Assembly (NCBI GenBank): GCA_902613175.1
Contig: CACMGJ010000013.1
Span: forward strand, 1-56,411
Reading direction: 5' to 3'
DNA: 56,411 nt
DNA from: Halieaceae bacterium
GTDB taxonomy: Bacteria; Pseudomonadota; Gammaproteobacteria; Pseudomonadales; Halieaceae
Positions 18,196 through 27,030 of the stretch are shown here, in pieces (within the stretch, counting starts at the first letter, position 1; each line of letters begins with the position of its first letter). The position numbers and the translations under genes were made by a program. Below the pieces are notes generated by a model that had not been told where the DNA came from, searched no databases, and saw nothing but the letters and a program-made list of their open reading frames with translations.

Positions 18196-18377
18196 CAAGA
18201 TGCTCATTCAGGGGTCTAAAGGTTGGTAGGCCCCTAAAGGTTATCTCGGTACCAGAAGTACCATATGGCTTAAGACGGCTTCGTGGCTCGATTTTGAAAA
18301 CGGTTTTAACTTACTTTCGACATTAAGTAACAAAAACTAACACGCCTAAATCCCCAAGACCTGCCTAAAAACAAAGT

Positions 18378-18875
18378 TTAAGCGAAGAAGAGACGATAAA
18401 AAAAATGACTTATAAGTGGCGGTGTGGGCACCTTAGCACCCGTGTACATTTCATATACTGACTTATCCAAGACTTCTCCCGCTTTGTCCTCGCGATATCT
18501 CGGATTGTCACCGCAGGCCCACATCATGAAGCCAAAAAAGAGAGTGAGCGGCACCGGTACAAGAGCTAAATCTAGTCGCGGGTGATTAAATGGGTCAACT
18601 TTCCAATCCCTGATATAGCTATACCAAAGGGCGTACGATGCTCCGATTGCGCTGACTAGAATCATCCAATAGATGAAGTCTGGAGTTATCCCGCAATAAC
18701 AGCGGTAGTTATAGCTATCCGAAGACCCTTCAATCAGACGCAGAATAATGCCCCAATCGCCAGGAGACCAATAATCCAATAGCCAATTTTCTTGAGCGTA
18801 TCCAAGAACACTCCCCGGAGCTATTTCGGTATTAAACGATTCAGCTGAGGTTCTTTGAGTCGGAACAGCCGACAA
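18378..18875 (-). CDS. Membrane protein of unknown function
   Basis: This open frame of up to 165 residues has two clear hydrophobic segments (FIYWMILVSAIGASYALWYS and LALVPVPLTLFFGFMMWACG) and a polar tail. The annotated start overlaps the 3' end of the rhomboid gene by 55 bp; no better ATG with a ribosome site is visible, so the N-terminus is uncertain. It is the last gene of the PH-like/rhomboid operon in the tRNA-Cys island. I recognise no family. Confidence 0.5.
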   Translation of the reverse strand: MSAVPTQRTSAESFNTEIAPGSVLGYAQENWLLDYWSPGDWGIILRLIEGSSDSYNYRCYCGITPDFIYWMILVSAIGASYALWYSYIRDWKVDPFNHPRLDLALVPVPLTLFFGFMMWACGDNPRYREDKAGEVLDKSVYEMYTGAKVPTPPLISHFFYRLFFA

Positions 18876-19531
18876 TAAATAATACCTCCCAACGCTCCCA
18901 GGGCATGACCAATATGATCAACTTCTCCTGTCAAGGCATCAGCTTCAGGGCCATTTAAGTACGAATCAAACATCAATACCGCAGTTATCACTGCAAAGAG
19001 GAGAATGGCCAACAGCCACTCTTTAATTGATAAGTTTTCGTGATCGGTACAAAACGCCGCGCCAAGTGCGAATACGCCACCGGAAATACCGCACACCGTT
19101 AAAGGTTCAGGGTAAAAAAATGCCGAGGGACTCGAAACGATGATGCCCACTGATAAAACAGCGAGATATCGATTCAATCCAACACGCCGCTCGTATATTG
19201 ACAAAACAGCAAGACCAAGAACATTACTCGATACGTGAAGGAAGTTACTGTGAATGAATGAGGATGTAATCAGTTGATATGACGCAATTACCAAGTTGTC
19301 ACTTTGATTGCTTGATGCCAAACGTTGGTACCAGAGCTCATCAACGACCAAACCAATGGAGTCCGATGTGAAAAAATAGACTACAAGGACAAAAACGCCC
19401 GCGAGTAAACTACCAGTTACGGCACGGGTATTTTGCCAGTAGCTCAACGAGGGAGCCTTTAAGCTTTCCGGCGCCGGTTTAAAAAAAATTAGGGCGCCGA
19501 CAAAGATAACCATTAATCCAACAGCGATCAT
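18821..19531 (-). CDS. Rhomboid-family intramembrane serine protease
   Basis: This 236-residue protein has six to seven hydrophobic spans. The rhomboid core is HSNFLHVSSNVLGL, the serine motif CGISGGVFALGAA, and the catalytic His in DHIGHALGALGG. Rhomboids cleave transmembrane segments of other proteins. It is distinct from the rhombosortase at 15.4 kb: longer, with an extra N-terminal span and a different H-loop. Its start codon shares one base with the stop of the PH-like gene (TAATG), so they are translationally coupled; a membrane protein gene follows and overlaps. The partner genes suggest a local substrate, which is inference. Confidence 0.85.
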   Translation of the reverse strand: MIAVGLMVIFVGALIFFKPAPESLKAPSLSYWQNTRAVTGSLLAGVFVLVVYFFTSDSIGLVVDELWYQRLASSNQSDNLVIASYQLITSSFIHSNFLHVSSNVLGLAVLSIYERRVGLNRYLAVLSVGIIVSSPSAFFYPEPLTVCGISGGVFALGAAFCTDHENLSIKEWLLAILLFAVITAVLMFDSYLNGPEADALTGEVDHIGHALGALGGIIYCRLFRLKEPQLNRLIPK

Positions 19532-19935
19532 TATGGGGTTGCTATGTTGCTACGAATATAATCTGACACCTCGGGTGTCAGTTTTGCAATCTTTTCAATC
19601 CCTTTTAACTGGCCTTTGACCTTTAATTTTTTGCCGTTGGCAAATCGAAACACCATAGGCCTCTGAAGCAACCCGCCGCCCATCTTGGCACTTTTAATCT
19701 CTTCATACTTAAAGAAGTCTGCGTCTCGAAACTTGCCCATAAGGGTTAATTTATAAAAGTAAAGTCCTTGTTTAGAGACACCGATAAAGTAAGCCCTTGT
19801 ACCCGCAAACATTAGCGGGCCAACTAAGACGAACCACCAAAGACTTGGCGTGTAGGTCGCCTGGAAAAATCCGATTAATTCATCGCCTTCAGCAAGATGC
19901 TTTTCGATGTGTTTTTGCGCTTCATCTTTATGCAT
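19531..19935 (-). CDS. Small PH-like membrane-associated protein
   Basis: This protein of about 134 residues starts MHKDEAQKHIEKHLAEGDEL, then has one or two hydrophobic strands/spans (TYTPSLWWFVLVGPLMF). A C-terminal beta-rich segment follows, with GKFRDADFFKYEEIKSAKMG and a Lys-rich GKKLKVKGQLKG, resembling bacterial PH-like domains. ATG 19935 is preferred because GAGGAG sits about 8 bp upstream; the upstream frame to 19998 lacks such a site. First gene of the island operon and coupled to the rhomboid gene by TAATG. Confidence 0.6.
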   Translation of the reverse strand: MHKDEAQKHIEKHLAEGDELIGFFQATYTPSLWWFVLVGPLMFAGTRAYFIGVSKQGLYFYKLTLMGKFRDADFFKYEEIKSAKMGGGLLQRPMVFRFANGKKLKVKGQLKGIEKIAKLTPEVSDYIRSNIATP

Positions 19936-20115
19936 AAGTGACTCCTCATCTGAATTAGGGTTTCCTAAAAATCTAAAAAACCGCCAGAAAGTTTTCAAAT
20001 TTTTTTCGGACTGATTGATCGCTTAGTTTTCAGTGCAGAACTCGGAGCGCTTGATGTCACAGAGGGAGGCTTGGTTACACCCCAATTGTCGGAATCAACT
20101 GGCTCTTTTTTACAT

Positions 20116-20140
20116 GGTTCGACTCCGACCCGAGTCTCCA
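20116..20140 (+). repeat. Right attachment repeat of the tRNA-Cys island
   Basis: It matches the last 25 nt of tRNA-Cys with two transitions (T to C in the T loop and C to T in the acceptor strand). It starts GGTTCGACTCC and ends CGAGTCTCCA. No rest of a tRNA is present, so this is a 3' fragment and the likely right boundary. Confidence 0.75.
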
Positions 20141-20223
20141 TTTCTTCTTGACTCAATCACTACGACTAACCGTTGCGTGGTGCCGGCTGCAACCTATAAA
20201 TAATCACCGAGATAGTCAGCAGC

Positions 20224-20967
20224 CTATAAATTAGACGTTAACCATTTTGACTTCGCGTTTCGCACGAACGGTGCTGGCGCCGCTTGCTGTTGCGATCTAG
20301 GCACTTTCAAGCGCTCTTCAACCACGTCAATCACCATGCGTGTAATCGCTGGGAGATCGGTTTGCCTAGCCTCATCAAGCGTTAACCAGTGGAGGTCCAG
20401 CAGTTCGCCGGAGGCACTCGACACCTGTGAAGGATCCGATTGAATCGTTGAGTCGTGAACCATGAAAAATCGCGTGTCGAAGCGGCGGTTGCGGTAGGGC
20501 GGTGTTATGGCTCGCGCAATGAAATCCATGTCCTCGAGCGGGGGAACGACGCCGTGCGAAAAATACTGGGTCCAACTGTGATTCGTTGTCCGGACCAACT
20601 CGGCTGACGGACGCCCCACAACCAAGCCCGTCTCTTCAAACGTTTCACGAATAGCCGCCAGCGCTAAGCCTCGCAGTTTGGCGTCCGAGACGTTTGATCG
20701 GATTTCTCGACGCAGGCGTGTGAATACCGTTTTTGTGAGTTCGGACGGTACCTTTATGCGCTGATCGATGTAATCGAGTCGGCCGCCGGGAAATACAAAC
20801 TTTCCGGGCATGAACTTATGCTTCATCGAGCGCTTACCCAAGAGGATTCTGGGCTCTTCTGCTTGCTGCACGATAATGAGTGTTGCGGCATCGCGCGGCC
20901 TGACAGCTTTTTCTCCCTGCTGTCGGTATTCCTCAGGTCTACCGGGCGTCGTACCGTATCGACTCAT
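20224..20967 (-). CDS. Nudix hydrolase
   Basis: This protein of about 247 residues has the Nudix core. GKFVFPGGRLD near residue 55 precedes a Nudix box with IRETFEETGLV (REUxEExGU intact, upstream Glu less clear). Nudix enzymes hydrolyse nucleoside diphosphates linked to other groups. The C-terminus with LDLHWLTLDEARQTDLPAITR is typical of a CoA- or NDP-directed subgroup, but the substrate is unknown. ATG 20967 (MSRYGTTPGRP) has GGAAAG upstream; a GTG at 21042 would add 25 residues. It is the first core gene right of the island boundary. Confidence 0.85.
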   Translation of the reverse strand: MSRYGTTPGRPEEYRQQGEKAVRPRDAATLIIVQQAEEPRILLGKRSMKHKFMPGKFVFPGGRLDYIDQRIKVPSELTKTVFTRLRREIRSNVSDAKLRGLALAAIRETFEETGLVVGRPSAELVRTTNHSWTQYFSHGVVPPLEDMDFIARAITPPYRNRRFDTRFFMVHDSTIQSDPSQVSSASGELLDLHWLTLDEARQTDLPAITRMVIDVVEERLKVPRSQQQAAPAPFVRNAKSKWLTSNL

Positions 20968-21133
20968 CACTACTTTCCGGTTTTTTTTCTTATCCAAGTG
21001 CCCAAACCATAACTCAGTTTCTCCGTTATCGGTGATCGTCACCTGCTGAAGTCGTTGTCAGTTGGACTAAACCCATGAGACGCTAGCGGCATCTAAAAGA
21101 CCAATAAATGATGGATGTATTCAGGAGTAGGTT

Positions 21134-21583
21134 GTGGACTTAGCAGCATTTGAGACGGGCGCGAAAAAGAACTGTCCGATTTATGAGTTTTTGGGTTTGC
21201 AAGTATTGGAAGCTGAAGATGGCGTCTTTAAGGCGTTAATCCCCAATACCAAGGCATCAGGAAATCACATTGGCATCATGCACGCGGGCGCGTTGTTCTC
21301 GCTCGGAGAATTTCTTGGTGGGCTTATAACCGCACGGTACCTAAATAATCCAAGAAAGTTTCAACCCGTCGTCAGAGATTTGAAAATTGACTTCAAGGCA
21401 CCGGCCATGTCAGATATTACGGCGACTGCCTATTTTACTGCTGAGCAAGCGGTGGAGATGAATGCCAAGCTCGAGGAGACGGGTAAATACGATTTCCAGC
21501 AGAAAGCCGTACTCACGGATGAAAATGGAACCGTTGTTGCAGAGACCCTGGGCTCCTACGCGCTCCGTAACTTCTTAGGCTAG
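21134..21583 (+). CDS. Hotdog-fold thioesterase-like protein (PaaI/DUF4442 type)
   Basis: This 149-residue hotdog protein has a central segment GNHIGIMHAGALFSLGEFLGG, where the helix carries the MHAG/E active-site-like residues, and a following strand FQPVVRDLKIDFKAPAMSDITATA. These proteins hydrolyse acyl-CoA thioesters. It starts at GTG with AGGAG 7 bp upstream. It is convergent with the SDR pair, a few bp from their end. Confidence 0.8.
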   Translation: MDLAAFETGAKKNCPIYEFLGLQVLEAEDGVFKALIPNTKASGNHIGIMHAGALFSLGEFLGGLITARYLNNPRKFQPVVRDLKIDFKAPAMSDITATAYFTAEQAVEMNAKLEETGKYDFQQKAVLTDENGTVVAETLGSYALRNFLG

Positions 21584-21587
21584 GGCC

Positions 21588-22313
21588 TTAAAGCGTTAGC
21601 CCGCCATCGACAACGAGTTGTTGCGCTGTCACATAGGCGGCTAGCGGGGAAGCAAAAAACAACACGGCGCCGGCAATGTCTTGGGGCTTGCCGAATCTCG
21701 GTATCGGGTTGATTTTACTGAACTGGGCCTCCTGTTCTGGGCCTGACTGATTGGCCGTCATCTTGGTGGGTACCATGCCGGGCGCCACCGTATTGACCCT
21801 GACACCTGAGTGACCCCACTTTTTTGCCAAGGCTTTTGTCAGCTGAACCAAACCTGCTTTGCTGGCGCTATAGGCTGGGTTGTTGACCGCCGCATTGATG
21901 GACGCAACAGAGTCGATGTTGATGATAGAGCCCTGAGACTTCATCAACAAAGGGTAGAACTCGGTACAGAGCTGCATTGCACCCGAGAGGTTGATGCTCA
22001 GAATCTTTTCAAAGCCTGATCGCTCAAATTCCGCTTTCTTCCAAAGCACCGTCCCCACGCAATTAGCCAATACATCCAGCGCCTCGAACTGACTGGCCAG
22101 TTGGGTTATAGCGGCCTCATCTTGAACATCGAGCTGGTAATAGGTGAAGTGACTAAAATCATTTTCGTAGCTATCAGCGCTACGAGTCCCCGTAATGGAG
22201 ACGGTGGCACCGGCTTCATAGAAGGCGGTCGCTACTACGTAGCCGATGCCGTCGGAGCCACCACAAACCAAGATATGTTTGTCGGTAAAATCCAGTGCTG
22301 CTACTAAGCTCAT
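21588..22313 (-). CDS. Short-chain dehydrogenase/reductase
   Basis: This 241-residue classical SDR has an NAD(P)-binding motif in GGSDGIGYVV (residues 18-27; GGSDGIG form of TGxxxGIG), an NCVGTVL segment in place of NNAG, and the catalytic Ser/Tyr/Lys set in IDSVASI and YSASKAGLVQLTKAL. The end VTAQQLVVDGGLTL is typical of FabG-like reductases. Substrate unknown. Its start shares one base (TAATG) with the stop of the preceding SDR gene, so the two are coupled and may act on one pathway. Confidence 0.87.
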   Translation of the reverse strand: MSLVAALDFTDKHILVCGGSDGIGYVVATAFYEAGATVSITGTRSADSYENDFSHFTYYQLDVQDEAAITQLASQFEALDVLANCVGTVLWKKAEFERSGFEKILSINLSGAMQLCTEFYPLLMKSQGSIINIDSVASINAAVNNPAYSASKAGLVQLTKALAKKWGHSGVRVNTVAPGMVPTKMTANQSGPEQEAQFSKINPIPRFGKPQDIAGAVLFFASPLAAYVTAQQLVVDGGLTL

Positions 22314-23092
22314 TATCGCGGCCCCTGTCCGTCATCGATTTTTATGACTGTTCCGGTTACACATTCCGAAGCGGGTGAAACCAGGAAGAGAAGGGTGCTA
22401 TCCATTTGCGCTGGATCGCAAATTCGCCGACGTGGAAAGCCCTGTGAGATATCGCCGACGCGAGACAGCATGCCATCCATCATCTCGCTGGAAAAAGCAC
22501 CGGGTGCAATGCAGTTCACATTGATGTGATTTCGCGCCCACTCCACTGCATGCGACTCGGTCATGCGCACGACTGCACTTTTGGTCGTGGAGTAAAGGGT
22601 GGTGGCAATGGCGCCTGATACGTTGAACGCTGCAACCGATGCGATGTTGACGATGCGTCCCGGCATCTTTTGGTCAATGAGTCGGCGAGCGACCTCACAA
22701 GACAGAACCCACGGGCCTATGAGGTTGGTATCAAACACGGCATCCGTGAGCTCATCAGTCATCTTAATGGCTCGTTCAGCGTCGGGGATGCCCGCGTTAT
22801 TGATCAGAATCTGAACGGTGCCAAGTCGCGATTCAGCTTCAACCAACGCCGCTCGAATACTATCGCGTGAGGTCATATCAATCGCGATCGGTTCGCAAAT
22901 ACCCCCATCAGCCCGAATCTCCTCTGCAAGTGCCTCCAATCGATCGACGCGCCGACCCGTTGCGACGACTTTGGCACCACAGGCGGCAAGGACTTTTGCA
23001 AACCGTTTTCCCAAACCCGAGGTAGTCCCCGTGACAAAAGCTACTTGATCACTGAGGTCGGTAGAAACGTTAGGTAATGGAAATTCAGACAT
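22313..23092 (-). CDS. Short-chain dehydrogenase/reductase
   Basis: This 259-residue classical SDR has cofactor motif TGTTSGLGKRF (about residues 21-31) followed by VVATGRRVDRLE, which suggests NADP preference. NNAGIPDAER is intact, with catalytic Ser in NIASVAAF and YSTTK for Tyr/Lys. The end GTVIKIDDGQGPR replaces the common DGG. First gene of a two-SDR operon. It is divergent from an HSL-type esterase about 120 bp away. Confidence 0.88.
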   Translation of the reverse strand: MSEFPLPNVSTDLSDQVAFVTGTTSGLGKRFAKVLAACGAKVVATGRRVDRLEALAEEIRADGGICEPIAIDMTSRDSIRAALVEAESRLGTVQILINNAGIPDAERAIKMTDELTDAVFDTNLIGPWVLSCEVARRLIDQKMPGRIVNIASVAAFNVSGAIATTLYSTTKSAVVRMTESHAVEWARNHINVNCIAPGAFSSEMMDGMLSRVGDISQGFPRRRICDPAQMDSTLLFLVSPASECVTGTVIKIDDGQGPR

Positions 23093-23212
23093 CGTATTTC
23101 TCTTGTGATTTATTATTGATAGACGTAAAGATGTCTCGCGTTGCCTCAGAAAGCAAGGCGCCCAAATTTAGCCCATTGCTTATTGGGTAAAACCCGTTAA
23201 AAGGAATGTCTC

Positions 23213-24184
23213 ATGCACATCGAAGTCGATGATTTCCACCCTGAACTTCAACATCAGGTACCCGGGTTGCGGCGAATGGCGAGGCTCATGCGCATTCCCG
23301 GCGTAATCAGGGTCATTGACTGGCTGCGGCGCAGAGAGGCGGGGTCAGATGTGGCAGGGCTCGATTGCTCGACGATCAACATAGCGAGCTCCTTAGATGA
23401 TTACTCGATAAGGGTGCGCATTTACCGCCCGTCCAATGCCTCGGGACCTTTGCCTTGTCTGGTCTACTTTCATGGTGGCGGGTACATCATGGGGGTGCCC
23501 GAAGGCTCGGCTGAGTTGATAAAACTTTTTATTCAGACGAGGCCTTGCGTTGTCATCGCGCCTGACTACCGAAAGGCGCACCAAAAACCGTTTCCGGGCG
23601 GCTTTCAGGATTGTTATGACGCCATGATATGGGCGCGGAATAATGCGGATACCTTGGGATGCTCTGATAAAATAATTGTCGGTGGACACAGCGCAGGCGG
23701 GGGTCTCACTGCGGCGGTAGCACTGAAAGCCCGTGATACGGGCGATATCGATATTACGTTCCAGATGCCTTTTTATCCCATGATTGACGATACGCAGCCG
23801 GCCGACCCGCAACGCGATATTGATCCACCCGTGTGGGACACGGCGCTTAACGCGATTGGATGGGGCGCCTATTTGCGCGATATAAGAGGACGCGGCGAGA
23901 CCCCAAGCGCTTATGCGGCCCCTGCGCGTGCGGATTCCCTCACTGGCTTGCCTCCCACCATCACCTATGTGGGCGATAAAGACCCCTTTTATTGGGAGAC
24001 TCAGACCTACGTTGCTGAGCTTCGGCAGGCGGGTGTTGAAGTTGCAGACACCGTGTACGAGGGCTGCTATCACGCCTTCGAGTACATTGGGGAAGGGGGT
24101 GCGATCGGGGCGCAGGCCCGAGCTTTCACAGTTGAAAACTTCGGCTTGTTTTACGACCGGTATGTTAGGGGAACTTTGGTTTAG
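23213..24184 (+). CDS. HSL-family alpha/beta hydrolase (esterase/lipase)
   Basis: This 323-residue hydrolase has HGGGY at about residues 87-91 (oxyanion hole of the hormone-sensitive-lipase family) and the nucleophile elbow GHSAGGG with Ser near 159. The Asp and His are in GDKDPFYWE (about 252) and YHAFEY (about 283). These enzymes cleave short- to medium-chain esters. AAGGA precedes the ATG. It is convergent with the Coq4-like gene with a 4-bp stop overlap. Confidence 0.9.
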   Translation: MHIEVDDFHPELQHQVPGLRRMARLMRIPGVIRVIDWLRRREAGSDVAGLDCSTINIASSLDDYSIRVRIYRPSNASGPLPCLVYFHGGGYIMGVPEGSAELIKLFIQTRPCVVIAPDYRKAHQKPFPGGFQDCYDAMIWARNNADTLGCSDKIIVGGHSAGGGLTAAVALKARDTGDIDITFQMPFYPMIDDTQPADPQRDIDPPVWDTALNAIGWGAYLRDIRGRGETPSAYAAPARADSLTGLPPTITYVGDKDPFYWETQTYVAELRQAGVEVADTVYEGCYHAFEYIGEGGAIGAQARAFTVENFGLFYDRYVRGTLV

Positions 24185-24717
24185 GAAATTTCGCTCAAGA
24201 TTGAGTAGTCGAATTCTGTAAGGCGACTCGGAACTTTTTGCTCGCTCGTCAGCACAGTAATGCCGTATTCCTCTCGCAGGTCATTCAGTCTTCGATCCAA
24301 TAGGGTCGAGGGTAATTCAAAGGGCCACTTCTTTTTCATTCGGCGTGTGTGCCGGATGACAGTCCACAGTACGTGCTTATTCCTCCAGTAGAGTTTGGGA
24401 ATGAAGGTAATGCCCAGCTCCGACACGACAGCACGGCTGAGGTCTTTGATTTCCGGCAACTGTTGATACTTCTTCAGTAACTTCCACGAGAAGGTCGTGC
24501 CGAAAAAGACCCAGAAATCCAAGGCGGCTTCACCCTCGATGGTGGTGTCCTGTCCGAAAATCGCATGTGTTGCGTCGTGATAGAGCCAGATGGGATCAGT
24601 ATCCTCAGGGCTATCTGTCAGGATCTGGCGACCAATGTGCGTGAGAAACCGATGGTACTCCTCGATTGCATCCCGCAAGGTCTGTGAGCTGTTCTGATTC
24701 TGATATTCCAGGTACAT
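24181..24717 (-). CDS. Coq4-like protein
   Basis: This 178-residue protein carries HDATHAIFGQDTTIEGEA near residues 47-64, an exact HDxxH-x11-E motif as in COQ4. Eukaryotic COQ4 organises ubiquinone biosynthesis and may decarboxylate/hydroxylate the ring; bacterial relatives are poorly studied. The rest (SWKLLKKYQQLPEI, ELGITFIPKLYWRN) fits a helical protein. A GGGAG lies about 6 bp before the ATG. Its function in quinone metabolism is inferred only from the motif. Confidence 0.65.
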   Translation of the reverse strand: MYLEYQNQNSSQTLRDAIEEYHRFLTHIGRQILTDSPEDTDPIWLYHDATHAIFGQDTTIEGEAALDFWVFFGTTFSWKLLKKYQQLPEIKDLSRAVVSELGITFIPKLYWRNKHVLWTVIRHTRRMKKKWPFELPSTLLDRRLNDLREEYGITVLTSEQKVPSRLTEFDYSILSEIS

Positions 24718-24875
24718 GCTAACTCCCTGACCATAGCCAACGGACTTAAGATCCTCTTGTTGGTCGAAATTTACAAGCTCAATGCGGGATATTTTCCGCG
24801 GATGGGCTGCGCGTGCTGTCTAAGTTCAGCAGGGCGCTGTAACCTATGGGCTTCTGCAGTTCAGAGCTTTGCCCT

Positions 24876-25136
24876 ATGCCTGGCTATTCGTACTTTGCCC
24901 TGTCAGTTATCTGTCTCCTAACGGTGTATATCCCGCTGTTTTGGGTTTTGGGAGAGTTCAAAGATACGTCGAGGAACATGAAGCGCTTTTTTATTGGCTT
25001 TATGCCTATCGGGCTCGGCTGTATCGCCTGGATAGAGTTTGGAGGCCTCGATTGGAGTCGGGTGCTATCCAATCTTGCATACGCGGCTTTCGGGAGCCTC
25101 ATTCTGGCGCTGATACATAAATTTTCGCAGCCATGA
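24876..25136 (+). CDS. Small membrane protein, possible
   Basis: The frame encodes up to 96 residues (from 24846) with three hydrophobic segments (YFALSVICLLTVYIPLFWVL, FFIGFMPIGLGCIAWIEF, LAYAAFGSLILALIH). The start MPGYSYF at 24876 keeps all of them; no clear ribosome site is visible. No family is recognised. It lies 58 bp before another membrane protein gene. Confidence 0.4.
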   Translation: MPGYSYFALSVICLLTVYIPLFWVLGEFKDTSRNMKRFFIGFMPIGLGCIAWIEFGGLDWSRVLSNLAYAAFGSLILALIHKFSQP

Positions 25137-25194
25137 ACTTCGGTTGGACGTGTCTTCAGAGATTAACCACAAACTAAAAAAAGGGGGGTAGCGG

Positions 25195-25686
25195 ATGCCA
25201 GCAATGACGATGCTTGGATGGTTCCACACGATTATGGGGGTGCTGGCGCTGTTGCTGGCGATAGCAGCTATACGGAACCACGGTTTTATTCGCTCCACAG
25301 ACCGGGAGGGTGCGGCCTATCTCTTGGTTACCGTGGTGGTGGCCGGGTCAGCACTTGGTATCTACAACCAAGGTGGCTTTGGTATTGCGCATTATCTTGC
25401 CGTCCTAACACTGGCAGCTGCATTTGGTGGGTTTGTTCTTGAGCGTCTAAATTTGTTTGGTCGTTTCTCGGCGTACGTTCAGGCGATTGCCTACAGCGCG
25501 ACAATCCTGTTTCACATGATTCCTGCCATTACTGACTTTCTTCGTCGTTTGCCCGTGGGCGATCCTTTTATCGACTCTTTCGATTCACCTGTACTGCAGG
25601 GGTTTCATCTCGCGTTCTTAGGACTTTACGTGTTTGGTGTTGCGGCTCAGATTCTAAATTTACGACGTAGGGCGGCGGACCTGTAA
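25195..25686 (+). CDS. Multi-pass membrane protein, DUF2306-like
   Basis: This 163-residue protein has four to five hydrophobic spans beginning MLGWFHTIMGVLALLLAIAA. A HYLAVLTLAAAFGG span and a later SATILFHMIPAITDFLRR with His and Asp residues could bind haem or a metal. A GGGGGG-rich purine run precedes the ATG by about 5 bp. Function unknown; the family label is tentative. Confidence 0.6.
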   Translation: MPAMTMLGWFHTIMGVLALLLAIAAIRNHGFIRSTDREGAAYLLVTVVVAGSALGIYNQGGFGIAHYLAVLTLAAAFGGFVLERLNLFGRFSAYVQAIAYSATILFHMIPAITDFLRRLPVGDPFIDSFDSPVLQGFHLAFLGLYVFGVAAQILNLRRRAADL

Positions 25687-25853
25687 GCCGTCAAAAGTTG
25701 CACCCGGGCTCCTGAAGCGCGTCAACGCATAGTTTTCTGCAGGAAATAGACTTTGAAGCCGAGTTCTGTACCTTGTTGTGTCTCGAGTGGTGTATGTAGA
25801 AATTCTTTGCCAAACTGACGTCGCAATGATTACGAGAGACTTGGAGTAGACCC

Positions 25854-26192
25854 ATGGACGAGAGACTCGGACATTTTACAGATGAGGCTGACGCCTTTGC
25901 TCAGTGCGAGGCGGCAGGTTATACCGCGTACAAATTCGATTTCCCCGCAGATGACAATGAGTTTCACTGGCACGATTTCGATTCGCTGACGTTTATCACT
26001 GCGGGTGAGTTGACCATTTTCGATGTTGATAGCGGTGAGTCGAGAACCTGTGGTGCGGGCACCAAAATTATTGGGCGCAAAGGGGTGGTTCACCGAGAGC
26101 AGACGTCTGGATTTAGCGCCATTATTGGCTTTGCAGAAGATCCAACAATGTTGAGCCAGCCCATCAATAAACCACTGCCGGTAACGGTTTAA
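25854..26192 (+). CDS. Small cupin-domain protein
   Basis: This 112-residue protein has FDFPADDNEFHWHDFDSLTF in the first cupin motif (two His plus later Glu in ITAGELTIF) and GRKGVVHRE in the second motif. A single-domain metal-binding cupin is therefore likely. Cupins of this size are often sugar isomerases, dioxygenases or sensors; no substrate can be named. GGAG lies about 10 bp upstream of the ATG. Confidence 0.7.
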   Translation: MDERLGHFTDEADAFAQCEAAGYTAYKFDFPADDNEFHWHDFDSLTFITAGELTIFDVDSGESRTCGAGTKIIGRKGVVHREQTSGFSAIIGFAEDPTMLSQPINKPLPVTV

Positions 26193-26251
26193 ACAGAGCT
26201 TTTTAGTTAGCTGAGATTTTCAGCGGACTCGCTAAGGTTCGGGGGTAAGGT

Positions 26252-26773
26252 GTGGCGAATACGTTTACAACGGTTCTCGGCTACATGGGAACAAGGGTGC
26301 GGCAACGCTTGGGTGTCGAGGGTAAACTCGAATCACTCAATGATATTTTTAATTTCATTCAGTTAGACGACTGTGTGGCGACGTCAGGGCAGCCTACCGA
26401 GGCCCAATTTAGCCTCGTGAAGGAGGCTGGGCACACGACGGTTATCAATTTAGCGCCAAAAAGTCACGAGAATGCTCTGGGCAATGAGGATGAAATCCTC
26501 GAGAGCATGGGAATTCGTTACGTCCATTTGCCGGTCGTGTTCACGAATCCTACCCGTGATGACTTTGAGCGCTTTATCAACGCATTTGAATCCTGTGATG
26601 ACGATCGTATTTGGGTGCATTGCGCCGCCAACATGCGTGTCTCGGCGTTTTTCTTTAAATACCGCACCGAGCGACTGGGATGGTCTACGGAGCAGGCCCA
26701 AGCTGATTTACATAAGATTTGGGAGCCGGGAAAGCTGATGGATGTCTGGCAGGACTTCATTGACAAGGCATGA
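26252..26773 (+). CDS. Tyrosine phosphatase-like protein (CX5R, DSP/BLH type)
   Basis: This 173-residue protein has the phosphatase P-loop WVHCAANMRVSAF (HCxxxxxR, Cys near residue 123) preceded by an early DDCVATSGQPTEAQF segment, as in the beta-lactamase-hydrolase-associated phosphatase family. It probably dephosphorylates a phosphoprotein or small phosphate ester. It starts at GTG; an internal ATG at codon 12 is an alternative. A general-acid Asp may be in NPTRDDFERF. Confidence 0.75.
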   Translation: MANTFTTVLGYMGTRVRQRLGVEGKLESLNDIFNFIQLDDCVATSGQPTEAQFSLVKEAGHTTVINLAPKSHENALGNEDEILESMGIRYVHLPVVFTNPTRDDFERFINAFESCDDDRIWVHCAANMRVSAFFFKYRTERLGWSTEQAQADLHKIWEPGKLMDVWQDFIDKA

Positions 26774-27030
26774 CTGACCTTGGCTCGATATCAGTGCGTC
26801 CTTTCAGATTATTCAAATAAAAACAGTTGCTTGAAAAGGCTATCTCATAAGCTTTCTAACTCTGTCAGTGTCTTAAAGCAGCGTGAAGCGTCGAAATGAT
26901 TGGTTTTTGGGTTATTGTGATCATGAGTGATATTACTGATCAGGCATGAGGTTTAAACACAGTCCGTTTCGCTAAGTGGCTAGGCAAATAACGACGACTG
27001 CAACACGAGTACAGAAGGGGAATCAGCCTT

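Larger units (their letters stand above)
16432..20140. mobile_element. 3.7-kb tRNA-Cys genomic island, integrase missing
   Basis: The segment is bounded by tRNA-Cys and a 23/25 direct copy of its 3' end. It is visibly more AT-rich than the flanking core. It carries a MAPEG protein, an unknown secreted protein, and a three-gene operon of a PH-like protein, a rhomboid protease and a membrane protein. No integrase, replication or conjugation gene is present. It is either a decayed island or a passenger element moved by an integrase acting in trans. The two mismatches in the right repeat argue for age. Confidence 0.7.
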
